A DNA stretch of 64,000 bases from NCBI GenBank assembly GCA_016281125.1, contig JAEEIA010000085.1, forward strand, positions 1 through 64,000, in the 5' to 3' direction. The DNA is from Oscillospiraceae bacterium (GTDB lineage: Bacteria; Bacillota; Clostridia; Oscillospirales; Ruminococcaceae). The position numbers and the translations under genes are program-made. Below the pieces are notes generated by a model. It searched no databases. It was not told the DNA's origin and saw nothing but the letters and a program-made list of their open reading frames with translations. Shown here piece after piece: positions 7,108 to 16,057 of the stretch (positions within the stretch are counted from its first letter, which is position 1; every line of letters starts with the position of its first letter).

Positions 7108-9255
7108 TTGGAAAGTAAAAACAAGCTGCGCAGGCAGAGAAGCAAGTCACCGATGATTGTTTTCGGCGTTATGATGTTCTTGATTTTACTGGCTGCGAGC
7201 ATGTATGTGACCTATGTTGTGCTTGACTATCAGAATGTCAATCAGATTGAACAGCTCTCAAAGGATGATTTTCTTCCGATATTCAATACCCTGACAGCTC
7301 CGACCGGTTCTCTGGAGATCACCGGCAGTCTGGTCATGGAGATCCTAAAGCTGCAAGTCACAAAGCTGTGGTGGTTATATTTGCTGTTTGTCTTTGTGCT
7401 GTTCCTTGCTGCTACATCCAATACAAAGGATGATTTTCACGGCATGGAACAAGGCTCGGCACGCTGGGCGGATAAGTATGACGAAAAGCAGTTCAAAGAT
7501 CAAACCGGCATTCCGATCGGAACTGGTTTCTATGTGACCATTACCAATCCCAAGCACAAGTATTATGTTACACACAATCTGAATGAGATAATCATCGGCG
7601 GATCCGGTGCGCGTAAAACATTCGGAAAAATCAGTCCGGATATTATGCAAATGACAGGCTCCTACGTTGTGACGGATCCAAAAGGTGAACTATACAAGAG
7701 TCATGCCAAAAATCTAACAGCAAACGGATACAAGATTCGTGTGCTGAATCTGGAGAATATCAACTTATCCAATGCATACAATCCTTTCGCATATATGACC
7801 TCTGAGCAGGATTGTATTTCAGTCGCTAACTTGTTTATGGCAAACTCTGCCGGAGACGGAGAGAAAGCAGACTTCTGGGCAGGCGCAGCAGAAGATCTGC
7901 TGGTCGCAACAATGGTGTATCTATACAAAACGCCTGACGAAACAAAGTCTTTCGGACGGGTGATCCGTTTGGTCAACTCAATTCGATATAAAGGCGGGAA
8001 AATAGATCAGTGCTGCGAGCTGGCACGCTGCTTCAACCGGCATCAGATCTCATTTCCAAATGATGTTGTAACTGTCAACTGGAGTTCCATTCAAGGAACA
8101 CCGGAAGAAACGCTCGGATCCATAGCAAAAACACTCTCGACCAGACTGCGGCTCTGGGCGACGAATGATGTGGACGAGATTACAGATAAGGACGAAATGG
8201 ATTTTGACCATATCGGAACAGAGAAAACAGCGGTATTCATGATTATCCCGGCTGCAAGGCAGACGTATAAAACAGTTGCCAATATCTTTTACAGTCAGCT
8301 TTTTGATCGGTTGATGTATATTGCAAACAGAGATCATAACGGAAGGCTTCCGCTGCTGGTATCCTGTGAATTGGATGAGTTCGCCAATATCGGTATCATA
8401 CCGAACTTCTGTGAAACACTTTCGGTTGTTCGTTCTTACAATATCCGAATCTGTATTGTGTTGCAGGGCATCACACAACTGAAAGCGAACTATGAAAAGA
8501 CATGGGGCGCGATTATCGGTAACTGCTCTATTTTTACGTATCTCGGAACAAATGATGAGGATGCGAAAAAATATGTGTCAGAACGGCTCGGAAAGACCAC
8601 GGTGCGAGTTGATACACGATCATATAACAGAGGTATGCAGGGCGGCGGCAATGATTCAGAAACCTATATTTCGCGTGATCTGCTGTCACCGGACGAGGTT
8701 CAGAAGGTTGTTAAGCCAAAAGGGAAAAGCCGAAAATACGGCGGTTCCTGCATCGTGTTTATAGATGAGTTCTATCCGTTCTTGTTCTATAAATTCAATA
8801 CGAAAAAGCATCCGCTCTATAAAACAATGGGAAGTTCGTATCCAAGCGGAAAGCCAAACAATACAGACATTCGGGAGGTTTACGGCAAGATCAAGGAAGA
8901 ACGAGCGCGGCTGTTTCAGGAGAAAATGGCAGAAGCTGCGGAGCGAGACAAACGCTGGGAAAAGGAGGATGAGGAACGCAGCGAGCAATTAGAGCGAACA
9001 GAACAGGAAGAACTGAGCGCACAGTTTAATGCAGCAGAGGATACCGAACCGGAAGAAGAAACAGTTGAGAGTATTCAGACGGAAGAAACCCCGTCCGATA
9101 TTTCTTTTCTTCCGGTGGATCAGGATGAACCTGATCTGCAAGCAGACATGAAAGCTGAAATGGAGGCTGAAATGGGTGCTGAGATCGAGGAAATATCCGA
9201 AGCTGATTTTGAAGCGGCGCTCGGTGAAGATGAGGTTGACGAAGATTTTTTCTAA
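7108..9255 (+). CDS. VirD4/TraG-type coupling protein
   Basis: 715 residues with a TTG start set by AGGAGGTG 7 nt upstream; the ATG at 7104 is out of frame and stops at once. Two N-terminal membrane segments (about residues 14-38 and 85-105) precede a T4CP ATPase domain. Walker A is GGSGARKT (residues 164-171), where Arg replaces the usual Gly before Lys. Walker B is SCELDEFANIG (around residue 420). The C-terminal ~110 residues are very acidic (Glu-rich), perhaps a substrate-docking tail. It links the relaxase-DNA complex to the secretion channel. Confidence 0.92.
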   Translation: MESKNKLRRQRSKSPMIVFGVMMFLILLAASMYVTYVVLDYQNVNQIEQLSKDDFLPIFNTLTAPTGSLEITGSLVMEILKLQVTKLWWLYLLFVFVLFLAATSNTKDDFHGMEQGSARWADKYDEKQFKDQTGIPIGTGFYVTITNPKHKYYVTHNLNEIIIGGSGARKTFGKISPDIMQMTGSYVVTDPKGELYKSHAKNLTANGYKIRVLNLENINLSNAYNPFAYMTSEQDCISVANLFMANSAGDGEKADFWAGAAEDLLVATMVYLYKTPDETKSFGRVIRLVNSIRYKGGKIDQCCELARCFNRHQISFPNDVVTVNWSSIQGTPEETLGSIAKTLSTRLRLWATNDVDEITDKDEMDFDHIGTEKTAVFMIIPAARQTYKTVANIFYSQLFDRLMYIANRDHNGRLPLLVSCELDEFANIGIIPNFCETLSVVRSYNIRICIVLQGITQLKANYEKTWGAIIGNCSIFTYLGTNDEDAKKYVSERLGKTTVRVDTRSYNRGMQGGGNDSETYISRDLLSPDEVQKVVKPKGKSRKYGGSCIVFIDEFYPFLFYKFNTKKHPLYKTMGSSYPSGKPNNTDIREVYGKIKEERARLFQEKMAEAAERDKRWEKEDEERSEQLERTEQEELSAQFNAAEDTEPEEETVESIQTEETPSDISFLPVDQDEPDLQADMKAEMEAEMGAEIEEISEADFEAALGEDEVDEDFF

Positions 9256-9273
9256 GGAAAGGAAGAATGCTAA

Positions 9274-10026
9274 ATGTATGATGCAGATGAGTTCTCCAAT
9301 GACCTGAAAGGTACGGCAGCATCAACAGCAAATGCAATTAAGACCGGGTATCAGATCATTGAGTTCTTGCAGAATAAGGATCCTGAACAGATTGCTGCTC
9401 TTGCAGTAAATGATCCGAGTTTTCAGTTTACCGGACAAGTGACGGATCTCCAGTTCTTTCAAACGCATGCGGTTATGTCAATGGATATGGTTACAAATAT
9501 TCAGGACGATTCGCTGAGAGTTGCTGTGCAGGATGAGTTCAACCGTGCAGCACGAAACGGCTTGATTCAGATTGATCCGGTGCAGCGCACCATAACGCCG
9601 ACAGAAAAAGGAATGAAGTACATTTCGCAGCCTTCCTTTAAGCAAGCCGCAAGAAAGTATGCCGCTGCAATGCAGAATCTCCAGCAGGCAGGGCAGAATC
9701 TTGGGTATCCGCTGAATGGCGGCATCAATGACCTTAACTATTTCCGTTATGCAAACGCGCTGGATCTTTCAGAAGTTCTGAACAGCTCTAATACCGAAGT
9801 CGCAGCGAAAGTGCTGTCCGGCTTCCAGAAGCTGCAAGCGGAAGGAAAAGTTGCAATCAGTGGTCTGACGGTGACTTTAACGGATGCCGGGAAAAAATAT
9901 CTTGCTTCTCCGGTCATGCAGCAGGCAGCACAAGCTATAAAACCGGTTCCGCTCGGAAGTCCGGTAGCAACTGCGGTTGTTGTTGCGATACAGAATGCGC
10001 GGCAAATTGCACAGCGCTTGTTGTGA
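9274..10026 (+). CDS. Hypothetical ICE protein between coupling protein and pilin
   Basis: 250 residues, soluble, rich in Ala and Gln. It seems to contain two repeats of a winged-helix-like pattern, each ending in TEKGMKYIS or TDAGKKYLA (around residues 110 and 210), which suggests an internal duplication. A Gln/Ala-rich helical segment lies between them. It starts 18 bp after virD4 with AAGGAAAGGAAG upstream and ends just before the 24-bp palindrome. Role unknown; location suggests the transfer apparatus or its control. Confidence 0.65.
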   Translation: MYDADEFSNDLKGTAASTANAIKTGYQIIEFLQNKDPEQIAALAVNDPSFQFTGQVTDLQFFQTHAVMSMDMVTNIQDDSLRVAVQDEFNRAARNGLIQIDPVQRTITPTEKGMKYISQPSFKQAARKYAAAMQNLQQAGQNLGYPLNGGINDLNYFRYANALDLSEVLNSSNTEVAAKVLSGFQKLQAEGKVAISGLTVTLTDAGKKYLASPVMQQAAQAIKPVPLGSPVATAVVVAIQNARQIAQRLL

Positions 10027-10028
10027 CT

Positions 10029-10052
10029 GCTTGTGCTACATGTAGCACAAGC
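10029..10052. repeat. Perfect 24-bp palindrome, copy 1 of the ICE palindrome
   Basis: The 16-bp core GTGCTACATGTAGCAC is extended by four bases on each side to a perfect 24-bp palindrome. It lies 2 bp after a stop codon and about 165 bp upstream of the pilin-like gene. The same core recurs at 17222 and 27680. It could be an operator or an RNA hairpin with a CATG loop; there is no T-run, so it is not a typical terminator. Confidence 0.75.
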
Positions 10053-10215
10053 GGTGCTGCATTCTATGTAATCACCGGTAGTTGCTGCCGATGTAAATAT
10101 AGAACATTCCATTGAAAGGGGGTATGTCAGGCAATCAGCTCTTGCAAAGCAGCTTGTATGCTATCTGAAATCGTGCTGAAATCAGCACACATTGAAATGA
10201 AAAGGAGTTTAGATT

Positions 10216-10584
10216 ATGAAACATTATGCATCCACTATTAAAAACGCACACAGAGCAAAGCGCCATGCTAAGATCAGAGCGGCGCTCATGTCCGCACTTA
10301 TGACGATTGGCGTTATGCTCTGCACAGGCATTACAGCATTTGCTGATAACGCTGAGAATGCAGCTCCTGCCGGAGCAGGCGGCACAACTACAAAGAATAC
10401 ACTGATTACAACGATCTTCTGGATCGTGCGCGGCGGCATCGGTATCGTTGCTCTTATCGGTATCTGGAAGGCTGTGCAGGCGCAGGCGGATGAGGATCCG
10501 CGCGGTCGAAATGCCGCGCTTACAACCGTTGCAATCGCGGCATTCGGTTTTGCTGCGACTTTTGCAATCGAGGCTCTCATCTAA
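10216..10584 (+). CDS. VirB2-like pilin candidate with signal peptide
   Basis: 122 residues. A basic N-terminus and hydrophobic stretch ending in TAFADN look like a cleavable signal peptide (about residues 1-43). The mature part is short, with two hydrophobic helices around a small charged loop (AVQAQADEDPRGRN), the layout of TrbC/VirB2 pilins. The paralogue at 10656 shares the loop and the ending FAIE. AAAGGAG lies upstream. Assignment rests on topology and position, not on a family motif. Confidence 0.7.
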   Translation: MKHYASTIKNAHRAKRHAKIRAALMSALMTIGVMLCTGITAFADNAENAAPAGAGGTTTKNTLITTIFWIVRGGIGIVALIGIWKAVQAQADEDPRGRNAALTTVAIAAFGFAATFAIEALI

Positions 10585-10608
10585 CCTTGACATATGACAT
10601 AGGAGTAT

Positions 10609-10628
10609 AGGGCGGCTTATGCCGCCCT
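10609..10628 (+). other. Intercistronic hairpin between the two pilin-like genes
   Basis: AGGGCGGC, loop TTAT, GCCGCCCT: a perfect 8-bp GC-rich stem with no T-run after it. It may stabilise the upstream pilin mRNA or lower expression of the downstream gene. Confidence 0.6.
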
Positions 10629-10655
10629 TATCCATGTATCCGAAAGGAGGATCTA

Positions 10656-10898
10656 ATGCTGAGTGCCTTATTTTTTGAAACAGCGGCTGGTGAAAATGAC
10701 TTGAAATGGCTTGTGCAGTTCTGCATGTGGATTGCTCGTGCTTTGGTTCTTCTTGTTTTCTGCGGATTCGGAATCTATAAGGCTGTCAAAGGTCAGGGCG
10801 AAGAAAATGCGCAGGAAAGAAATGAGGGACTGCAAATGATCGGGTTGGGCGCATTCATTTTTGCAGGAACATTTGCGATTGAAAAAGCATTGAATTAG
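10656..10898 (+). CDS. VirB2-like small membrane protein, paralogue without signal peptide
   Basis: 80 residues with two hydrophobic helices around a charged loop (AVKGQGEENAQERN). It matches the mature part of the 10216 product in spacing and ending (FAIEKAL), so the two are tandem paralogues; this copy has no signal peptide. AAAGGAGG precedes the start. It may be a second pilin-type subunit or an inner-membrane partner. Confidence 0.68.
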   Translation: MLSALFFETAAGENDLKWLVQFCMWIARALVLLVFCGFGIYKAVKGQGEENAQERNEGLQMIGLGAFIFAGTFAIEKALN

Positions 10899-10911
10899 GA
10901 AGGTGATGCAC

Positions 10912-12138
10912 TTGAAACAACATAAGCATATTTTGCTGATTGGTCTGCTGATTGCTATTGTATCGGTGATTATGTGCTTTCCCCCGATTCAAGCATCAGC
11001 GGTGAAGGATGTAGGCAAGTATCCGGAAGTTGAAAAAGGTAATATCGACTGGTATACGTGGTGGAACTGGTCACATAATGACTTACGTGACCGAATTATG
11101 GATGAGCTGGAAACAATCAAAACAAGCGGCGTAAAAGCAAATGTTGATTCGCAGGTGATTAAGGACAGCGTAGACGTTGCCGGTGAACTTGAAACTTTTT
11201 ACGATACGAAAACCAAATCCGGAAGCACAGAGATTGAAAAAACGCCGATACACTTTGCAAACACAAAAATCAAACTTGCAAATGAAATGTGGGCATCGGT
11301 TGGATCCGCTCTGAAAGCTGGCGGTGATTTATCGGATTCTACGGTGAACTCCTCAATGGATAAAGCAGCTAAATATATGAGCCTCGGTGTCAATCTGAAT
11401 AATCTGGATGCAAATCCGGTATACTCAGGAATTATCAATTCATTGAAATTGGCTGCATACAGCATTGTGCTGTTGTTCTTTTCCGTGAACCTGATTGAAA
11501 CAACTCTGAAATATGAGATCGTTTCGACGCGAGGATTCATTTCTGTATTCGGAAGAATGATCTTTTCAAAAACGATTATCGACTGCTCTGCTTTGATTTG
11601 TACGAAGATATTAGGCGTAGTCAAGTGGATCGCGTCCCAGACTTTGGATTTTATCACCTTGTCAAATCAGGAGGTTTTGAAAAGTTCGTATTCATCTACT
11701 CAGAGCGGCTTGTGGGTGATCGGCAAAATTGTGGACTTTTTCAACTCCATTACGAATATTGCTCCGATACTGATAATGAGCTTGATTGTGCTGATCGTCA
11801 GTATGCTGATCCTCGGAAAGCTGCTGATCCGCAGCATTCAGCTTGCAATGATGACAGTAGTCTCGCCGCTGTTTTTTGCGTGCGCAACTGCTGACGTTAC
11901 AAAGCAATACTTCCGTAACTTTATAACCGGCTTCCTGCAATGCGGCATGCAGATCGTTTTTATGGTCATTGTATACGGAATTGGATATACCGTTCTGAAC
12001 AGTAGTGCGATCAATGGCGATATATTTATGGCGTTCAGCAGCAGCACTATGAATGCTTACCGTGCGATCATTGTCTATGTTGTCATGGGTATCATGATTG
12101 TGAAGCCGCCAAGATTCCTTACAAATGCAATAAACTGA
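10912..12138 (+). CDS. VirB6/TrbL-like polytopic membrane protein
   Basis: 408 residues from a TTG start, chosen because AGGAAGG (10897-10903) is 8 nt upstream; the ATG at 10906 is too close to it. An N-terminal signal-like hydrophobic segment is followed by an extracytoplasmic region of about 150 residues, then several membrane helices in the C-terminal half, including the typical VirB6-like stretch RSIQLAMMTVVSPLFFACA. It would form the inner-membrane channel of the type IV secretion system. Confidence 0.8.
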   Translation: MKQHKHILLIGLLIAIVSVIMCFPPIQASAVKDVGKYPEVEKGNIDWYTWWNWSHNDLRDRIMDELETIKTSGVKANVDSQVIKDSVDVAGELETFYDTKTKSGSTEIEKTPIHFANTKIKLANEMWASVGSALKAGGDLSDSTVNSSMDKAAKYMSLGVNLNNLDANPVYSGIINSLKLAAYSIVLLFFSVNLIETTLKYEIVSTRGFISVFGRMIFSKTIIDCSALICTKILGVVKWIASQTLDFITLSNQEVLKSSYSSTQSGLWVIGKIVDFFNSITNIAPILIMSLIVLIVSMLILGKLLIRSIQLAMMTVVSPLFFACATADVTKQYFRNFITGFLQCGMQIVFMVIVYGIGYTVLNSSAINGDIFMAFSSSTMNAYRAIIVYVVMGIMIVKPPRFLTNAIN

Positions 12139-12148
12139 GGTGATAATC

Positions 12149-13000
12149 ATGCAGCAGAATGAAACGGTGAAGATTGTTATTGCCTGCATAATAGCAGCGA
12201 TTGTGCTTGGATGCGGCATTTTCGTATCTTCCAGAAAAGCGAATGAAACAACAAATGACTATCCGGCAGAAAGCAGCGCAGATGAAGTTCAACAGTCAGA
12301 CAATGAGAGCAGTTCTGAGCCGGTTTTGACTGCTGCGCCTGAAACAGTACATATTGATCTGTTTTCGGGTATTACGGTTGGCGTTGTCGGAATATTTCCT
12401 GATATTGAAAACATGGCAATCGGCGGTGATCCGCAGGATGCTGTCGCAAGCAGAATTACTTATTCTTTTTCTTCTGTCGGAAACTTTACGCCGCTCGGCG
12501 CAGATGTGCAGATTACGGCGGATACATCTTCAATTTCAGATTTCTTGGAGAGCCGGAATTATATTCCGGCATCCCTAACAAGTGAGTATCATCTGGATCC
12601 GCTGACAATGCGCTCCTATCTGGTGCAGCAGCAACAATTCAGCGAGGAAGTCCGTGCGGATTGCTTTCGTGCTGCGGCAGAGAAAGTGACCGGGGATCCG
12701 AACACTAATCCGGATGCAGCAGAATTATACCTCCCTGCCTTCAATCAGCAATTTGATCCGCTTAATCAGTCATATGCCGGAATGTATGGAGTGTATTGCT
12801 TCTTTTCTTCCGGAGAGAAGGTGAAAGCAGCATTTGTTTGTCCGGTTGTCAAGAACAAAAAAACGGAATCCGTCGAAGTATCTGCATTGGGCGAGTTTGA
12901 AGATATAGGAGCTGCAATTACAGATTTGATCGAATCCAGAAATAGCAGCGAGGATTCAATCTCTGTTAAACTACAAGTAAAGGAGAATCCAAATGATTAA
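12149..13000 (+). CDS. Membrane-anchored extracytoplasmic protein of the transfer operon
   Basis: 283 residues. One N-terminal hydrophobic segment (about residues 8-26) ends in IVLGC, so it may be a lipoprotein or a simple membrane anchor. The outer part starts with a Ser/Glu-rich linker and then a folded domain with no motif I recognise. The position between VirB6-like and PrgI/VirB3-like genes suggests a channel accessory such as a VirB8 counterpart, which I cannot confirm. GAGGTG precedes the ATG at 12149; its end overlaps the next gene by 8 bp. Confidence 0.65.
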   Translation: MQQNETVKIVIACIIAAIVLGCGIFVSSRKANETTNDYPAESSADEVQQSDNESSSEPVLTAAPETVHIDLFSGITVGVVGIFPDIENMAIGGDPQDAVASRITYSFSSVGNFTPLGADVQITADTSSISDFLESRNYIPASLTSEYHLDPLTMRSYLVQQQQFSEEVRADCFRAAAEKVTGDPNTNPDAAELYLPAFNQQFDPLNQSYAGMYGVYCFFSSGEKVKAAFVCPVVKNKKTESVEVSALGEFEDIGAAITDLIESRNSSEDSISVKLQVKENPND

Positions 13001-13316
13001 AGTACGTATTACAAAAAACATCATCCGAAAGGGCGAGATTGGATTCGGGTTATCTTTGTCGCAAATCATCATCGGAATCTGTGCTTTGGCGGTTGGTATT
13101 GGAATGTATCTGCTGCTGAAAGATAAGCTGTCAATGAATTTGCTCATGTCGATCATTTTTATTACAATGGCAGCATTCGTATTTCTCGGCATTATTCGGA
13201 TAGACGGAATGTCGCTCGGCGCTGTTTTACTTTCCAGCTTTAAGGGCGTGGATAAAAGACCGTATTGTATTGAAGGAGTGTGGAAAAATGAGCCTGTTCG
13301 GAAAGAAAAAAAGTAA
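12993..13316 (+). CDS. PrgI-family (VirB3-like) membrane protein
   Basis: 107 residues with two membrane helices (about residues 24-44 and 50-68) and a basic C-terminus. Size, topology and place immediately before and overlapping the VirB4-like ATPase fit the PrgI/VirB3 family of Gram-positive conjugation systems. It overlaps both neighbours, so translation is coupled. The AAAGGAG of its ribosome binding site lies inside the preceding gene. Confidence 0.78.
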   Translation: MIKVRITKNIIRKGEIGFGLSLSQIIIGICALAVGIGMYLLLKDKLSMNLLMSIIFITMAAFVFLGIIRIDGMSLGAVLLSSFKGVDKRPYCIEGVWKNEPVRKEKK

Positions 13317-15717
13317 TGCTTCACCGGGCTTCTATGAAAGAAAGGTAGAGGTTCCGCATACGGCGCAGGACACGATCCCGTTTATTGAAGCCTATGACAA
13401 CGGCATTTTTCTTGTTGCTGAAAATGTCTATACGTTGATTTTCGCATTTGAAAATCTTGATTATTCGCTTCTGCGAGAAGAAGAACAAAGAGAGCTGTAC
13501 CGCGATTATCAGAAACTCATGAATGCGCTTCCGATTGACATTGATTATCAGGAGTTTATCATGAATGACAGCATCAATGTCGAGAAGCTGCGCAGTACGA
13601 TTATGCCGAAGGACAATAGATTCGGAGAGATCAGCATGAATTATCGTGAACTCATGGAGGATGTGATCCGAACCTCAGAGATTGCCTGCGCCGATAAGAT
13701 CATGATGATTGCAATCAGCTATCGTCCCCAGACAAGCGTTGACAATATCAATGTGCTGTTCAAATACTATCGAGAACTGCAAACGTATTTCAGCCGGCTG
13801 AAAGTAGACACGCATCAGCTTATGCCGGAGGATGTGTTCCGGATCATGCACCGCTATTATCATCCGTTTGATGAAGCTGAATTTCTGATCCCGGCGAATA
13901 TCTATTCTCGCGGCAGACGAGTGAAAGACTATATCGCGCCGTCTATGTTTGCGTTTAAGCCGAAGGAAATTGAAGTCGGAGAATCATTTACAAGAATCAT
14001 GTATGTCAAGCACTATGACCGGGATCTTGACGATGAATTTCTGAATGAGCTGACGGATAACAATTTCCGCATTGCAGTCTCAAAGCATCTGACACACATT
14101 GATAAAGGAAATGCTCTGGAAAAAGTGCGTCAGGAGATTTTTGCTGTGCAGGCGCAGATCCAGAAAAGAATGGAGAAGAACCACGAGCGCGGCGGAAACT
14201 TCATTCCGTTCCGGCTGACTGATAAGCTCAAAGAGCTTGAATCCTTGCAGGAAAAGCTGTCCGGCAGCACCGCAGAACTGTTTGAGGTAACAGTATTTGT
14301 ATCAATTTCCGCCCGGACAAAGGAAGAATTGGAAGAACTGACAAAATCTATGAAAACGAAAGCTGCAAAGCATCAGGTTACGCTTTCAATTCTCACCAGA
14401 CAGCAGGAAAAGGGCATGACAAGTGTTCTGCCGCTTGCTCGGAATCTGTTTGGTGCCAAATCCAAGAATGCAATCTGCACGTATCTCCTGACGGAAGAAG
14501 CCTCTATTATGATTCCGTTTTCTTATCGCTCATATTTCACGGATACAGGCATTTATTACGGCATCAATCGAATTACAAACAGTGCAGTTGTACTGGATCG
14601 TACCGATGAAATGAACAGCAACGGTTTTGTTCTGGGTACTTCCGGATCCGGAAAATCGACATTCACAAAACTGGAACTTTCGGAAGTTCTTATGAAATAT
14701 CCGGACGATGAGATCATTGTCATTGATCCTGACAATGAGTATCGTGTTCTGACCGGAAAAGAAAACTTTGACGGTGAGATCCTGAAAGTATCAGCGAACA
14801 GTCAGACAAAGCTGAATATCTTTGATATTGACCTTTCCTTTACCGAAGAAGGCAAGGACGCAGTTGCGTTGAAATCGGAATTTATTATGACAATCGTTGA
14901 AACTGCAAAAGGTGTCCGGCTGACTTCCGATGAACGGTCTATTGTTGACCGCTGCGTGCGAGCTGCATACCATGATTATCTTGCGTGTCAGGGCAGAGAT
15001 CCGAATACATTGCCGACGCTTACAACATTTTACAATTTGCTGAAAGAACAGCCGGAAGATGCAGCACATCATCTGGCGCTGGTTCTGGAACTGTACGTCA
15101 CCGGTTCATTTACTTCTTTTGCCGGAAAGACCAATATCAATGCATCGAAGAAATTTCTGGTGTTTGACATATTTGAAATGGGCGAACAGCTCCGGGCTGT
15201 CGGTTTGCAGATTATACTTGAATTTGTATGGCAGCGTGTGATTGCAAATAAGCAGCGCGGTATCCGGACATGGGTTTGGATCGACGAGTTCTCCAGCATG
15301 TTCATGGATACTGACAGCAGCGGCGAAATGCAATCCGGAAAGTTCTTTATGAAGGTTTATTCCCGTATCAGAAAGCATGGCGGCGTTGTAACCGGCATAA
15401 CACAGAATATCGGAGACGTTCTTCGCTCTCCGCAAGCGGTTTCAATGATGGGCAATGCTGAATTTACGGTCTTATTGCAGCAGAAATCCGATAACCTCAT
15501 GAAACTTGTATCCATTTTTGAACTGTCGCCTTCGCAGGAGAATTACCTGAAAACAGGCGAGAAGGGAACCGGCTTGCTGATCTGCGGTCGGAAAGTGATT
15601 CCTTTTGATAAGAGAATCCCGGCGAACGGCAGAATATATGAAATGATCTCTACGAACTTTAAGGAGTATCAGGCGAAGATTATGAAGCAGGGCGGTGAAG
15701 GCAATGAAAGCCGGTAA
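13288..15717 (+). CDS. VirB4-like conjugation ATPase
   Basis: 809 residues. The N-terminal half is the VirB4/TraE-type region. Walker A is GTSGSGKST (from about residue 450) and Walker B is WVWIDEFSSMF (about residues 660-670), followed by the conserved RKHGGVVTGITQN segment. I chose the ATG at 13288 with GAAGGAG upstream. It powers assembly of and transport through the transfer channel at the inner face of the membrane. Length matches the family. Confidence 0.94.
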   Translation: MSLFGKKKSNASPGFYERKVEVPHTAQDTIPFIEAYDNGIFLVAENVYTLIFAFENLDYSLLREEEQRELYRDYQKLMNALPIDIDYQEFIMNDSINVEKLRSTIMPKDNRFGEISMNYRELMEDVIRTSEIACADKIMMIAISYRPQTSVDNINVLFKYYRELQTYFSRLKVDTHQLMPEDVFRIMHRYYHPFDEAEFLIPANIYSRGRRVKDYIAPSMFAFKPKEIEVGESFTRIMYVKHYDRDLDDEFLNELTDNNFRIAVSKHLTHIDKGNALEKVRQEIFAVQAQIQKRMEKNHERGGNFIPFRLTDKLKELESLQEKLSGSTAELFEVTVFVSISARTKEELEELTKSMKTKAAKHQVTLSILTRQQEKGMTSVLPLARNLFGAKSKNAICTYLLTEEASIMIPFSYRSYFTDTGIYYGINRITNSAVVLDRTDEMNSNGFVLGTSGSGKSTFTKLELSEVLMKYPDDEIIVIDPDNEYRVLTGKENFDGEILKVSANSQTKLNIFDIDLSFTEEGKDAVALKSEFIMTIVETAKGVRLTSDERSIVDRCVRAAYHDYLACQGRDPNTLPTLTTFYNLLKEQPEDAAHHLALVLELYVTGSFTSFAGKTNINASKKFLVFDIFEMGEQLRAVGLQIILEFVWQRVIANKQRGIRTWVWIDEFSSMFMDTDSSGEMQSGKFFMKVYSRIRKHGGVVTGITQNIGDVLRSPQAVSMMGNAEFTVLLQQKSDNLMKLVSIFELSPSQENYLKTGEKGTGLLICGRKVIPFDKRIPANGRIYEMISTNFKEYQAKIMKQGGEGNESR

Positions 15718-16057
15718 CGAATGGAAAGTCTTTTTGCGTCGGCTGCGGTCGGAATTTGCAATTTCAGATTGCAGCGTATATGTCGGGGACGGCTGCGAAA
15801 TGGAGCGGATTGACGGAAAAGAATTGCCAAATGAACTGCTGGAACAATATCTCTCGTATGAAACCACTATGATAATCACCGAGAAAACCGGATGCCGCAT
15901 GATTACGCGGTTTCCGGTTTTCGGCACAGTATATTTACTGGTGCTGTTTACGCAGGATATGAATGGCTTGTCAGAGAATGAGACAAGCTATATTCTGCGA
16001 GATCTGCACACCTTGCAGGAAAGGCTGCGGCATCAGGGAAAGGAGCAGGCATCTTGA
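15704..16057 (+). CDS. Small hypothetical protein coupled to VirB4
   Basis: 117 residues, no membrane segment or motif I recognise. It overlaps the end of the VirB4-like gene by 14 bp and the next gene by 4 bp, which implies translational coupling. The ATG at 15704 follows GTGAAGG. Function unknown. Confidence 0.62.
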   Translation: MKAGNEWKVFLRRLRSEFAISDCSVYVGDGCEMERIDGKELPNELLEQYLSYETTMIITEKTGCRMITRFPVFGTVYLLVLFTQDMNGLSENETSYILRDLHTLQERLRHQGKEQAS

